NCBI GenBank assembly: GCA_028713205.1
Contig: JAQTOZ010000006.1
Span: forward strand, 1-38,839
Direction of reading: 5' to 3'
Origin: Candidatus Omnitrophota bacterium
Lineage (GTDB): Bacteria > Omnitrophota > Omnitrophia > Omnitrophales > Aquincolibacteriaceae
DNA length: 38,839 nucleotides
Numbering within the stretch: the stretch's first letter is position 1; the number at the start of each line of letters is the position of its first letter. Positions 11,501 to 18,696 of the stretch are shown here, in pieces. The translations under genes and the position numbers were made by a program. The notes beneath the pieces were generated by a model. It was given only the letters and a program-made list of their open reading frames with translations. It searched no databases and was not told where the DNA came from.

Positions 11501-14291
11501 AAGGAAGCCTTGTCAGATTGCATATCCCCCGAACACGATCCCAGGTAACATCGAAAACAAAGGGGGTTTCAATCCGGTGAAGCAATTTTTGAGGTTCGGG
11601 GATGAGCGCGCTCCCGATTTCCACCTCGGCATGAAGAATATCCCGCATGCCGGCTCCGTCCCGGCGGACCTGAGTCAGGCGCAGGCTTAAATCGTTGCCG
11701 TGGTCGTAAACTTCCATCATGGGCGCTCTCAGAATAACTTCTTCCGGTTTCAGGCTGGAATAATAGCTCATCATTGCATTCTCGGCTGCCTTCGTAAAGC
11801 GGACGGCGTCCGTCGGAATGACCAAACTGTGAGAGACACCCAGAACAGGCACCACAACGTAACGTGCGTCTCCTTCCGGCGATTTCTTGCCAGGGATTAA
11901 ATCACTGCGTTCGAACTGCGGGGCTTCTTGTTTCGGGCCGGTCTTTTGCCGGTTCAACAACGCCACCACCGCTTCGATTTGGGTCACCGGAATTCCTTCG
12001 GCACGTCCGGTACTCAAAATTTGCTCCGCCCATTGTTCGGGCGTGCGCACTTCGGAACGATTCGGAGATGGAGACACATCCTGCAACCGTTTGACCGCTG
12101 ACAGAGCATGCTCGATCGTGCGGAGGGCGCTTGCCCACCGCCGCGCCTCGATCTTCGGATTCATGCCTCGCGTATCCAGCCAAAACCTCAACGCGGGCAT
12201 CGTGATACCGTTGATTGTCTCAGACGACAAGCTGAACCGGAACCGGTGGGTCTTTCCCATCACGAGCGTAGTATCTTTCTCGCGATGCAAAAATCGTTCG
12301 ATTTCGGCACGGTCCCGCTGCCCATGGAATATCCCGTTGAAAGCCATTAATAACAGGAACAAGTCATCAACTTTTCCGGCGAAATCAACCGTATGCTGAT
12401 CGTTAGCGAATTTCATGGCAATGCCCATACGCACTTCCGAGCGCCCGACAAAATGACCGCCCGCAAATTCGTTGGCCGAAAAACCGATGCCGAAGACTTG
12501 TGCGAAACGGGATCGGTCCAGTTGTTCTAAAAGTTCACGGACTTTTGCCGGTCTTTCCTGAGCAACGACATTGCGCACTGTCCGGCGCATGGTCTCGATG
12601 GCGCCGCCCGTTAACTCGGGATCGCGCACACCGATTAAAGTTGCCGGGTCTTCGCGGAGGGCGTTCTCAATCGTCGCCTTCGCGGGAGTTTTCGGAGCTG
12701 CGGGCTTCCCCAGAAAAGCCCGCAGATAAATCTCGTGATCCTTTTTACTGACTTCGGTCATGCGCGGCGTGATTTGAACGTAGGCATAGCCTGCTTTTAA
12801 AATTCTTTCTTTGACACCTTCCGAGTGAAAACCGCCGGTGACCAGGATGGCTTGTTTTTGATGTTTTTCGACAAGTTTTCCGACCGCATTCTGGACAAGC
12901 CAGTCTTCGCGACGGATGGCACCACGGTAAAACCCCATAGCCTTTTTAAACCAAAGATCCTGATCCGGTTGAATCAGATCTTGCCGGCTCAGAAATTGCG
13001 CGAGGGCCGTAGGACGAATCCTTCGTTGATGCTTTTGAATCGTCAAATATTCCGTGCGGGACAGTTCCAGACGGTAGAGTTTTTCGAGCAAACGATAATC
13101 GAAAAGCACTCGAAGCAGTTTCTTTTCCGCCTTCGTCCGGACGCACGCAAAAAACAATCCCTTGGTCAGACGGTCGATTTCGCGGTTAAACCCTTCTGCT
13201 TCCAGCTCTTCGGCCATGATCAGGTATTGTAAATAGGCTTTAAAATTCGGATAGGCGGCAGTCAGCGGGAAATTCTCCGGCAATTTGTCCATGAGCCGTT
13301 CGACGATCAAACGGACCGGCGTGCTCCTGTCGGCACGGGGCACACGGCCGCCATCCCTCTTCGCTGTGGCCGTGATCTCTTCGAGTTTCCGGATAATTTC
13401 TTTGGTCTCATCATGATTTGAATAAATCTCCAACCCCTTGAAAAAAATTTCCTTTTCCTTTTCGACCTTGGCGTCATCCAGCTTCCCTTCCATTTCGCGG
13501 AGTTTGGTATAACGAACCAAGATCGGCCACCGTTCCTGACTCCAAAATGAATTCAAATCTGTTTTTAAATGCTCCGCGGCCTGGCGGCGCAGAATCTCAA
13601 GCCAGCTCTGATGCGACAGGCTCCCTTCGCGATAAGCCTTCTCGCGATAGAGCAGGCTCCTGAGATCTTCCGAGAATTCGGGATAAGCAGCCTTTTCCCA
13701 GGCAACGTAAAACTTCTTGAGGAACCCATTTAAGGCTTCCTGGCGAAGCATCACCGATTTAAAGGCTTCCCGGTTCCGGCGATAGGCTTCAAAGTCCTCG
13801 ACGCCCCAGCCTTCGGCCTTTTCCCGAGCTTCGATCAGATAAGCCTCCGCACCGGTAAGCTCGCCTTGCCGGATGAGGGCATCGATGATTTTCTGATTCA
13901 GCTCCTGATCGCGAGGGAAAAAGCGGAATAACTCCGGCCTGAGTTTTCGGGCAGCGCCTTCCAGGAAAAGGAGTTGCCTGCCCTGCCGTTCACCGAGGAA
14001 GGTGAGGAGTTTTTGAATATTTTTTTGTGCCTCGTAATGTCCGTGAGACGTCCGGATATGCACCAACAGTTTATCGGACCCGCCGGGTAAAACCTGTTCG
14101 CTGATTTCACCGAGTTCATAAGGAATCTGTGCATCAAAAGAGGCTGTCGGATTTAAAGAAGGCGCCAAAACAGGCTGGGCATTCGCAGAGGCCGGGAAGG
14201 CCAGATTCGTGACAAAAAAGGTCACGGCCGTCAAAGCACAAATAAATTGTTTGCACCGTTTGTCGTGAAAAAAACCCGTGATCATCATCAC
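5589..14291 (-). CDS. 2900-residue exported multidomain protein: ChaN/EreA-like, NDK-like and UDP-sugar pyrophosphorylase-like domains
   Basis: The frame is uninterrupted. The listed start is GTG; the ATG at codon 3 (14285) fits the GAGGG ribosome binding site better. Residues about 12-38 form a signal peptide ending ASANA. Residues about 70-515 are the shared domain (HGHYEAQ, H83/H85; E111; TGGFHSEG, H489). Residues about 1165-1435 resemble nucleoside diphosphate kinase: K1177 in LLIKPP, T1382 in TNPAAALPGSIR, R1393, and catalytic-type H1416 in NVIHLSDQEG followed by REVVIWF. An insertion of about 100 residues splits the domain and the usual KPD is KPP. Residues about 2180-2640 resemble the UDPGP/UAP1 family, with LAGGRG (2287-2292) and PKG (2300-2302). 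RSE[VLT]R occurs at residues 617, 745, 1441, 1559, 1811, 2177 and 2668. Remaining segments are mostly helical and unrecognised. Export combined with two nucleotide-using domains is paradoxical, because the periplasm has no NTP pool. Confidence 0.88.
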   Translation of the reverse strand: MMMITGFFHDKRCKQFICALTAVTFFVTNLAFPASANAQPVLAPSLNPTASFDAQIPYELGEISEQVLPGGSDKLLVHIRTSHGHYEAQKNIQKLLTFLGERQGRQLLFLEGAARKLRPELFRFFPRDQELNQKIIDALIRQGELTGAEAYLIEAREKAEGWGVEDFEAYRRNREAFKSVMLRQEALNGFLKKFYVAWEKAAYPEFSEDLRSLLYREKAYREGSLSHQSWLEILRRQAAEHLKTDLNSFWSQERWPILVRYTKLREMEGKLDDAKVEKEKEIFFKGLEIYSNHDETKEIIRKLEEITATAKRDGGRVPRADRSTPVRLIVERLMDKLPENFPLTAAYPNFKAYLQYLIMAEELEAEGFNREIDRLTKGLFFACVRTKAEKKLLRVLFDYRLLEKLYRLELSRTEYLTIQKHQRRIRPTALAQFLSRQDLIQPDQDLWFKKAMGFYRGAIRREDWLVQNAVGKLVEKHQKQAILVTGGFHSEGVKERILKAGYAYVQITPRMTEVSKKDHEIYLRAFLGKPAAPKTPAKATIENALREDPATLIGVRDPELTGGAIETMRRTVRNVVAQERPAKVRELLEQLDRSRFAQVFGIGFSANEFAGGHFVGRSEVRMGIAMKFANDQHTVDFAGKVDDLFLLLMAFNGIFHGQRDRAEIERFLHREKDTTLVMGKTHRFRFSLSSETINGITMPALRFWLDTRGMNPKIEARRWASALRTIEHALSAVKRLQDVSPSPNRSEVRTPEQWAEQILSTGRAEGIPVTQIEAVVALLNRQKTGPKQEAPQFERSDLIPGKKSPEGDARYVVVPVLGVSHSLVIPTDAVRFTKAAENAMMSYYSSLKPEEVILRAPMMEVYDHGNDLSLRLTQVRRDGAGMRDILHAEVEIGSALIPEPQKLLHRIETPFVFDVTWDRVRGICNLTRLPSPYDWTGQTWGDRGYGYTPEKFEEVEEYFWEKAQAETQQAIDVMEGMSPESDFEALRYQWSEIWAKRKAFDELKQESFWRITTLLAQNLVELSRRLGRQSPVVRDLQARRTALRKKTGDWVSGKASLDGLYREIVRSVQGHYEEGDRTVYSLIEPTQFTELTDGLGRVLASLRKSHQEYAKLFWETEKILAALTQRQNTALLAEKIHESTAPEISWLSGMTTITETVQLNPEPYDVEHPDGGVLLIKPPAGQPYEETVKEILDRAEKRGYYADQIAVYEGSAIARLGIIPRHYENIYKVAKGGIGAMDANQRFALRHAYENELPALLGTAYSEDLVVAALDMKTKFGLSDDVADDLVLELWNRGMGSNYKTPRGVMKAAEGVYSYAFRLPEDPRIPREHWNKPVILANGFYMRFSKDFETPGTKTVAVLLRTIPGAEVSSWDDMRTQFAGDTNPAAALPGSIRNDALTGILKVAKLPVSTENNVIHLSDQEGRGREVVIWFPKRCLSASGRSEVRKKNPYVALRDEGMLATRDVDGLISEIDRLIAEGRRILQEPENQRASPDVLENEGGVVYEFGREIQLTLEQYYGVMEVVDIVAAWERGADQLIGLENTKEDIAMLRALRRALSARSEVRGKTEPQPARVKSQAELLEDAKAAYRQDVDRYFAPEERPALLAFIDKTNTTNWNDLKSEMLTAMYQKLRSFNRQVMLPQPLGSPREMTYDEAKQELDRFHRIRDSVKLRYLRDIEVLFRARPTAKGDVPDFIFRETFEKKQYEMTVEKLRQQIIEARTIEDMDQRMTRAIDARMRQLNRLAIRVRRTQNVERAGGFNRQIGIGIGSIRWPVPVDYEIYVYSMALTLGIPAADFERMENLGQALVGAAGRSETRSARDVNDKVKRMMALERSTQPVPAGDRLTVSDIAILASSSDSRVTEDLNTIPLGDYFEIVNDDVHYTITHTPDDEGVLKIHAAVGGPKLYLHIDKSEREIPMTARNALKVRQAVARLIAKAHPELVLPGRKAGVPSWITDSQQETVIVRLRAGSNDLRLADPILYLALQRLKIYVPDQIFKQAQSAVNAIVKDYWAQGNVLDERQAYEAIKFFYGLVSQDQKIADALIRVIRVRLYVLTDQYAKAAGEADVLVNLATGGVGGPADDLTLKAIVGMLFADYELLGQISGTVAQRNRRLKLTLSILLRTEEYVRVLTHCARQSPFFAKYEAQATRDDLTALHRMRLGLTARLTDFKRRWPDIYRSEVRPLEARRADAEAMLREYGQEHVLEHWNELDDAGKGRLLTRIEKINWKLLADLIEFAKSGAQTEIPSEFVPSRPVDHDELAPAVRAKGRETLQWEGPNGEVLTAGIMLAGGRGSGVEYNHPKGMYPIMDLSGESFYQTLIDRWKSLSRYYGHRKMMPLIVMTSEDTHEETLAYFREQNWFGEEEDRFLFVKQQELPVVDKDTYKVILKDKETIDVGGAGHGDAFDYVLQLEHVQAWLRKHGVKYVQYFAVDNVLNPIGDEAFIGQHVLSESMPRVPGEAHISIGMWPLENPDERAAHIVYVPEPDAADGLRREVYDYDKAPAAMKAQSTHGHPSFQIVTWETLRGSTPLRFRISKNKKPVIDSHGVAHDNTFKFESASTEKRSRGAILAFPRLFLAPLKYKEGKSPVDTPSDVRKKIAQFWRERLAKIHVTADETVMLQLPWVAAYMNDGEFRQAWTEHGLPDDLAAGVYGYWVDGNWQLHTIASAPARSELRAQSRAYLNPKLNEFLTDRQKQELVGYLGARGITEQGFIGTTVTVMDGVLPVSLGSLARPFLTPFFGEPRPVEFGKDIDAAKRLLSTNDMALGDVFILSSGFALSEGGLEAVLKLYPAIPIIIIAPEESRRQFLAENYPRVVVAKDVTELQSKLAEMQVPAVSALPLKRKVTAITSSEELELASRLKQISDQVTIMTSKMMERFKQFVGQQVQDLMTALRGRMQVSRAA

Positions 14292-14390
14292 CCTCAGATA
14301 TGGACCTGTGTCGGCTTAAATGCCGCCTTCCGATGAAGAATGAACCAGCTCCTGACTCTCGCAAATGCTTACTGGAAATGGTTTTGGTAA

Positions 14391-14418
14391 AAGGTAACAT
14401 ATCTTTCACGAATTTCAA
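14391..14418 (-). promoter_or_regulatory. Possible promoter of the giant gene
   Basis: TTGAAA (14413-14418) and TACCTT (14391-14396) are separated by 16 bases on the minus strand, about 100 bp upstream of the start. The -10 match is weak. Confidence 0.3.
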
Positions 14419-14524
14419 TTCGGCGGGTCCGGGATATGAAAATAATTTCAAAAAGGGGTGTTTGCGATTGTTAAAAAATTCATGTTTTTAATAGAAATTG
14501 TGCCTCTTTGCGCATCCGCCCTCT

Positions 14525-14553
14525 TTGCAATCGGTCATTTCCTCAAGTATAAT
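14525..14553 (+). promoter_or_regulatory. Promoter of the 696-residue exported-protein gene
   Basis: TTGCAA (14525-14530) and a perfect TATAAT (14548-14553) are separated by 17 bases. Transcription would start near 14560, giving a leader of about 43 nt that contains the GGGGAG ribosome binding site. It lies in the 311-bp divergent gap shared with the giant gene. Confidence 0.65.
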
Positions 14554-14602
14554 TTCCTATGGAATTTACTGGCGGCGTTAACAAACGGGGAGACTCTATC
14601 CG

Positions 14603-16693
14603 ATGAAACCGAAGGGCTTATGGTTATTGATGGTAGGCATGCTTTTGTCCGTTCCGGCAGGTAGCCTAAGCCGGGCCCAAGAAGCAGAGTCTCTTTCCAT
14701 CGCGAATTTGGCGATCCCCAAATCTCTGGGAAAGGTCGAAGAGCGTATCCCGGGGACCACCCAACGCTGGGTGATTGAAATCCAAGACGTCCATTCCCAG
14801 TTTACCGCTCAGGAGAACATCGCCGCCATTGTGGATCATTTAAACGCTGTCTACGGAATCAAGACCGTTGCCTTGGAAGGCGGCTGGTCCGAAACCAGTT
14901 TTCCCCAGAGCTGGGGGCTGCCCACATCACGTGAGAAAAACATGCTGGCGCGCGCGCTTTTGGAAGACGGGCATATCGGCGGACCGGTTTACGCGGCCCT
15001 GTTCTCAAAAACGCCCATCAGCATCATCGGTCTTGAAGAAACCGGCCCCTATCTTGAAAACGTGAACCTCTATACCGAGTACTTAAAACAACGCGATGAT
15101 ATCAAATCTCAGTTGGATCAGCTGTCCAAACAAATAGCTTCCGAGAAAGACAAAGTGTTTAACCCGGACCTGCGGCGTTTTGACATGGCCTTGTCCGAGT
15201 TCCGGGAAGGCAACAAAGCCGAAAAATTTCTGCCGGCGCTTGTATCCATGGCGGAAGCCAAAGGGATCAAGATGACATCGTTCAAGCAAATCGTCCTTTT
15301 CAAAAAGATCCTAGGAATCGAGAAAAATCTGGATAAAAAAAGGCTGGATGGTGAGGCCTCACGACTCATGAAGGACTTCAAGGGATCGCGACTCACTTTC
15401 GAAGAGTTGCTGCGCAACGGGAAATTCCCGAAGGAAAAACTGCAATATTATCCTCAAACCCACAGATATCTCGAACTCATAACCTCGCAGGATAAAGTTT
15501 CCCATCAAGAGTTTTTTGACGAAATCGAAAAAGTGATCGGGCTCACCAAAGACAAACTCTTCGCCAACGAGGCCGAAAGAACCTTGGATGCCAAATCCGA
15601 ACGGTTTCTGAATTCCAAGAAAATCATTACCTTTCAGGCGACCCCCGATGATTTGAAAAAGCACGCGAATGAAAAAGCGGCAACGGACGCGGACATCCGC
15701 GAAGACGGCTTGGATAATCCTTTCAGCCTGGCTTTGAGATTTTACGATCTGGCCCAGAAGCGCGACAGCATCTTCTACCAAAAGATCACCGGAGATCCTC
15801 GTCTCGAGGGCGATATTGTCGTGGTCACGGGAGGATTTCACACCGAAGGCCTGAGTCAGCAATTGAAAGACGCCGGCATTTCTTACATGGTGATTCGTCC
15901 CGAGATCGGGACCGAAGCCACAAGCGACGAGCTTTATTTCAAACGGCTCCAAGACAATGTCCCGCTTGTCCAAACCGTCTCGCCCGAAAAAAACCGCTAT
16001 GCTTTCCTTGATGCGCAATTCTCAAAAGGCGTGGCCGCTCTGAGGAAATCCAAAAACATTACCGCCGCAGAGACCATCGCAATCGATTACGGACGGACGG
16101 ACGCACCCGACGAAGCAAGTACCGTTCCCGTAACACTTGGACTGAGCGAATTCGCGGCCATGGAACCCATCGAACGGCAGAGCAAGGTCGAGGAAGTTTG
16201 GAATAGCACGCGAACGTCTGAACCGCCGGGCGCCCGCAAAGAGACAAAACCCAGACGGCCCACGGTCATCATTTTAATCAAGGCATCGGTACTCAGCCGA
16301 TTATTGAAAACGGATGAGGGGTTGACCATCTGGCAGCAAAAAGTCGCACCGGACCGTGACAACCGTATCGGGCTGATTCTGGATGTGCCCGATTATCCGG
16401 ACGCCACAATCGGAACGAGTGCACGGGTCGATCGCATTCCCGGGGCCGATTATGATGTCGTGGCCAATAAACGGTATGGGCCGGCGAAATCCAGCCAAAT
16501 TGTCGTCATCGCAAATGATTATGACGGCACCTTGGTCCGAAAACTTCCCGAAGATGCCGTCTCTCTCCTGCTTGCACGCCCTTTGGTGGAAGGCCTGCTG
16601 CGCATTTCCATCGCGCCCGAGTTTTTGGAACGGTTTCGTGCCGAATTGCGACGTTTCCTTGAAGCCAACGGCCTCCTCGAACGCGCTGCGTAA
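14603..16693 (+). CDS. Exported ChaN/EreA-like domain protein, third paralogue
   Basis: The 696-residue protein starts at ATG with GGGGAG 10 nt upstream. Residues 1-25 form a signal peptide. The shared domain has EIQDVHSQFTAQENI (H64), VALEGG (E92) and VVTGGFHTEG (H413), aligning with the proteins at 14-3781 and 5589-14291 over about 350-450 residues and with the same spacing logic. The helical stretch between the first and last motifs is charged and variable, as in the paralogues. Residues about 545-696 are a separate domain that I do not recognise. No clear RSEVR motif is present; RTSEPPGAR near residue 535 lies at the equivalent position after the shared domain and may be a degenerate relative. 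The gene is transcribed divergently from the giant gene. The enzymatic role is unknown; location in the periplasm or outside the cell is inferred from the signal peptide. Confidence 0.85.
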   Translation: MKPKGLWLLMVGMLLSVPAGSLSRAQEAESLSIANLAIPKSLGKVEERIPGTTQRWVIEIQDVHSQFTAQENIAAIVDHLNAVYGIKTVALEGGWSETSFPQSWGLPTSREKNMLARALLEDGHIGGPVYAALFSKTPISIIGLEETGPYLENVNLYTEYLKQRDDIKSQLDQLSKQIASEKDKVFNPDLRRFDMALSEFREGNKAEKFLPALVSMAEAKGIKMTSFKQIVLFKKILGIEKNLDKKRLDGEASRLMKDFKGSRLTFEELLRNGKFPKEKLQYYPQTHRYLELITSQDKVSHQEFFDEIEKVIGLTKDKLFANEAERTLDAKSERFLNSKKIITFQATPDDLKKHANEKAATDADIREDGLDNPFSLALRFYDLAQKRDSIFYQKITGDPRLEGDIVVVTGGFHTEGLSQQLKDAGISYMVIRPEIGTEATSDELYFKRLQDNVPLVQTVSPEKNRYAFLDAQFSKGVAALRKSKNITAAETIAIDYGRTDAPDEASTVPVTLGLSEFAAMEPIERQSKVEEVWNSTRTSEPPGARKETKPRRPTVIILIKASVLSRLLKTDEGLTIWQQKVAPDRDNRIGLILDVPDYPDATIGTSARVDRIPGADYDVVANKRYGPAKSSQIVVIANDYDGTLVRKLPEDAVSLLLARPLVEGLLRISIAPEFLERFRAELRRFLEANGLLERAA

Positions 16694-16947
16694 CTTCTCC
16701 GGACGTTCTCCGCACGCTCTTTGTGTTGAAAATCAACCCTTGCTGGGCGGCCATTTCCGGCAAAGCCTTTTGAGAATCCGAAGAGATCCCGATCGACAAA
16801 TTCGGCATCAAAAACTAGCATCGCCGAATCACCAAAAGAAGTATAATACAGCCTTGATATTTCGAACTAAAATCGGAAAGATAACTCAAATTCCATGTCC
16901 GAACCGAACCTATTTTGGATCGACGGTCTCATTTAAAATCTGACGCC
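16694..16947. other. 254-bp gap at the border of the AT-rich region
   Basis: No gene is seen. It contains a TATAAT at 16842-16847 without a good -35 box, and a TAAAAT at 16934-16939 lying 8 bases before the next ATG. The 7-bp arms ATTCGGC/GCCGAAT (about 16799-16828) could form a weak hairpin without a T-run. Base composition changes across this gap. Confidence 0.5.
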
Positions 16948-18210
16948 ATGCACCCATCGCCGTCCTTACCCGATTTCAACTCCGGCACATACCTCACAGA
17001 AGTATTCTTGATCGATCTCCTGCGAGCAAACTCCCAAAGGGATTTTGAGACCGTTCTGGCAAGCTACGAAAACAAAACCCGCTTCATTCACTGGCAAACC
17101 CTTAGCAGTTTTGGATTTAAGACTTTTCTGCCTCTGTATTTAGAAGCAACGGCCCTATTCCCCAATTTTAAAATTCCGCCGGCAATACGATTTGTCATTC
17201 AACAAAGATACCTCATGACCGCTATTAAAAATGAGCAGATCAAACGAAGCATGATCGAATTGGCACAAGAATTCGAAAAAGCCAAGATTGATTTGATTTT
17301 TCTAAAAGGGGCTGCCCTTTTGACAACGATCTATAAGGATGACCCCGGATTAAGGCCCATGGAAGATATCGATTGCTTGGTGAAAAAGAACGATTTGCCG
17401 CAAGCGGAAAATATATTAAAAAAGCTTGGCTACCGGGAAGATTACGAAAAATTATCAAGCATAAAACATCTAAAGCTTTCACGCGATTTATTTACGAAAC
17501 AGGGTTGCCATTATATGTATTTAAAAGGGCAGGTTTGTGTTGAGCTACACTGGGATATCACGCCCTCAAAATGCTCTCCGGTTCTATTAAACAAATTATT
17601 TGAAACATCGGTCAAAACCCGTATCGACGAATCCGAAATACACATTTTAAGTCCCGAAGCACAAGTTTTCATGGCCTGTCTGAATTACTTGAAGGATTCA
17701 CTGGCCCTGTTCTCTAGCGATTGGGCCTGCTCAAGCGAAGGCATCAACAAAAATTTTTATTACACGATTTTCCTGCTCTGCGAAATCAAGAAAATCCTGC
17801 GGTTCTACCAAAACAACATTTGCTGGAATCAACTTCCGGTTTTCACGGAGGCAACTCATACCAACTATGCTGTCCTGTCCCTGTTATATCTGTCCCAGAA
17901 AATAGCGAATGCTCAGCTCTCCGAGGAGGTCAGCCATATCATCAATCGGTACGGCCCATCAAAGCGATTCCAACGGATGTGTAAAACTATAGCTCATACG
18001 GATTTCGTAAGATTGTTCCTCACGCGAGATCTGCTTCGGGGGTTTACTTTTCTGCCAACGTTTTGGGGACATCCGTATCGCACAGCCAAAAACTTTTATA
18101 ACTCCCTATGGCCTTATTTGTTCGTCTATCACAAACGAACCTATAATGTGATTAAAATAATAGTGCGCATCTTGAACTTTATGGCTAGAATCATTAGACG
18201 GTTTGCCTGA
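16948..18210 (+). CDS. NTP_transf_5-type nucleotidyltransferase family protein (RiPP/surface-polymer locus)
   Basis: The 420-residue protein contains FLKGAALLTTIYKDDPG followed by LRPMEDIDCLV, the core of the uncharacterised nucleotidyltransferase family PF14907: a LKG segment, then the metal-binding D-x-D of the polymerase-beta-like fold (DID). The C-terminal half is helical. The family's substrate is unknown, but members commonly lie beside PqqD-like chaperones, HPr-kinase-like proteins and RiPP precursors, as here. I chose the ATG at 16948; a TTG at 16915 extends the frame by 11 residues without homology or a ribosome binding site. No Shine-Dalgarno sequence is visible. It opens the AT-rich plus-strand run and probably begins a transcription unit. 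Confidence 0.75.
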   Translation: MHPSPSLPDFNSGTYLTEVFLIDLLRANSQRDFETVLASYENKTRFIHWQTLSSFGFKTFLPLYLEATALFPNFKIPPAIRFVIQQRYLMTAIKNEQIKRSMIELAQEFEKAKIDLIFLKGAALLTTIYKDDPGLRPMEDIDCLVKKNDLPQAENILKKLGYREDYEKLSSIKHLKLSRDLFTKQGCHYMYLKGQVCVELHWDITPSKCSPVLLNKLFETSVKTRIDESEIHILSPEAQVFMACLNYLKDSLALFSSDWACSSEGINKNFYYTIFLLCEIKKILRFYQNNICWNQLPVFTEATHTNYAVLSLLYLSQKIANAQLSEEVSHIINRYGPSKRFQRMCKTIAHTDFVRLFLTRDLLRGFTFLPTFWGHPYRTAKNFYNSLWPYLFVYHKRTYNVIKIIVRILNFMARIIRRFA

Positions 18211-18244
18211 CCTCGATGGCCGGTTTGGTTAAACATGATATTTG

Positions 18245-18321
18245 CACTAGGTTCTGTTGACATTTGCCCAAAAAACTTCCTCCCCCTTGATGGGGGAAGG
18301 AAATGTCGACAGAGCCTGGTG
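18245..18321. repeat. 77-bp imperfect inverted-repeat element, MITE- or terminator-like
   Basis: Arms of about 20 bp (GGTTCTGTTGACATTT near 18250 against AAATGTCGACAGAGCC near 18301) match with about three differences. A second, nested hairpin CTTCCTCCCC/TGGGGGAAGG fills the interior. It sits between the nucleotidyltransferase and the PqqD-like gene. The terminal inverted repeats and size suit a miniature inverted-repeat element; a strong intercistronic RNA hairpin is the alternative. No clear target-site duplication is visible. Confidence 0.6.
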
Positions 18322-18361
18322 AATACCCAAAAATGATTCAAATTGTGAAAAGGAGTTGGAA

Positions 18362-18643
18362 ATGACGTTGAGTCAACGCTACAAAATCAATAAGGATCAA
18401 GCCGTTCATCGAATTATTGCCGGAGAAGCGGTCATGCTGCAACTGGAGAGCGGTTACTACTACAGTCTGGACAAAATAGGAACCGAGATTTGGAAAGCCC
18501 TCGACGAAAATAAATCCGTCGGTGAAATTATAGATTCTCTTAAAGAAGCATACGACGTATCCGATAAGCGGCTTGAAAATGACGTTTGGGCACTGTTGAA
18601 AAAACTGGAGAAAGCGCAGCTTATCAAAGCGATTAAAGATTAG
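18362..18643 (+). CDS. PqqD-like peptide chaperone (RiPP recognition element)
   Basis: The 93-residue protein matches the PqqD family in length and pattern: GEAVMLQLESGYYYSLDKIGTEIWKALDENKSVGEIIDSL, then a helical C-terminus with DVWALLKKLEKAQLI. PqqD-type proteins form a small winged-helix-turn-helix fold that binds the leader of a ribosomal precursor peptide and delivers it to a partner enzyme such as a radical SAM protein. The ATG at 18362 has AGGAG with 6-nt spacing. A radical SAM gene follows after 53 bp and a small Lys-rich peptide 1.1 kb downstream carries a leader-like motif. Direct binding to that peptide is inferred. Confidence 0.85.
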   Translation: MTLSQRYKINKDQAVHRIIAGEAVMLQLESGYYYSLDKIGTEIWKALDENKSVGEIIDSLKEAYDVSDKRLENDVWALLKKLEKAQLIKAIKD

Positions 18644-18696
18644 TCTTTGATTCCATCATCTCATTATCTCATTCTATAAGATTAGCCTGCTAAATT

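Noticed and set aside
5589-14291. Giant ORF as an artefact of fused genes
   Set aside because: One frame stays open for 2900 codons with a single signal peptide and regularly placed RSEVR motifs; no internal ribosome binding site with a credible separate start was seen.
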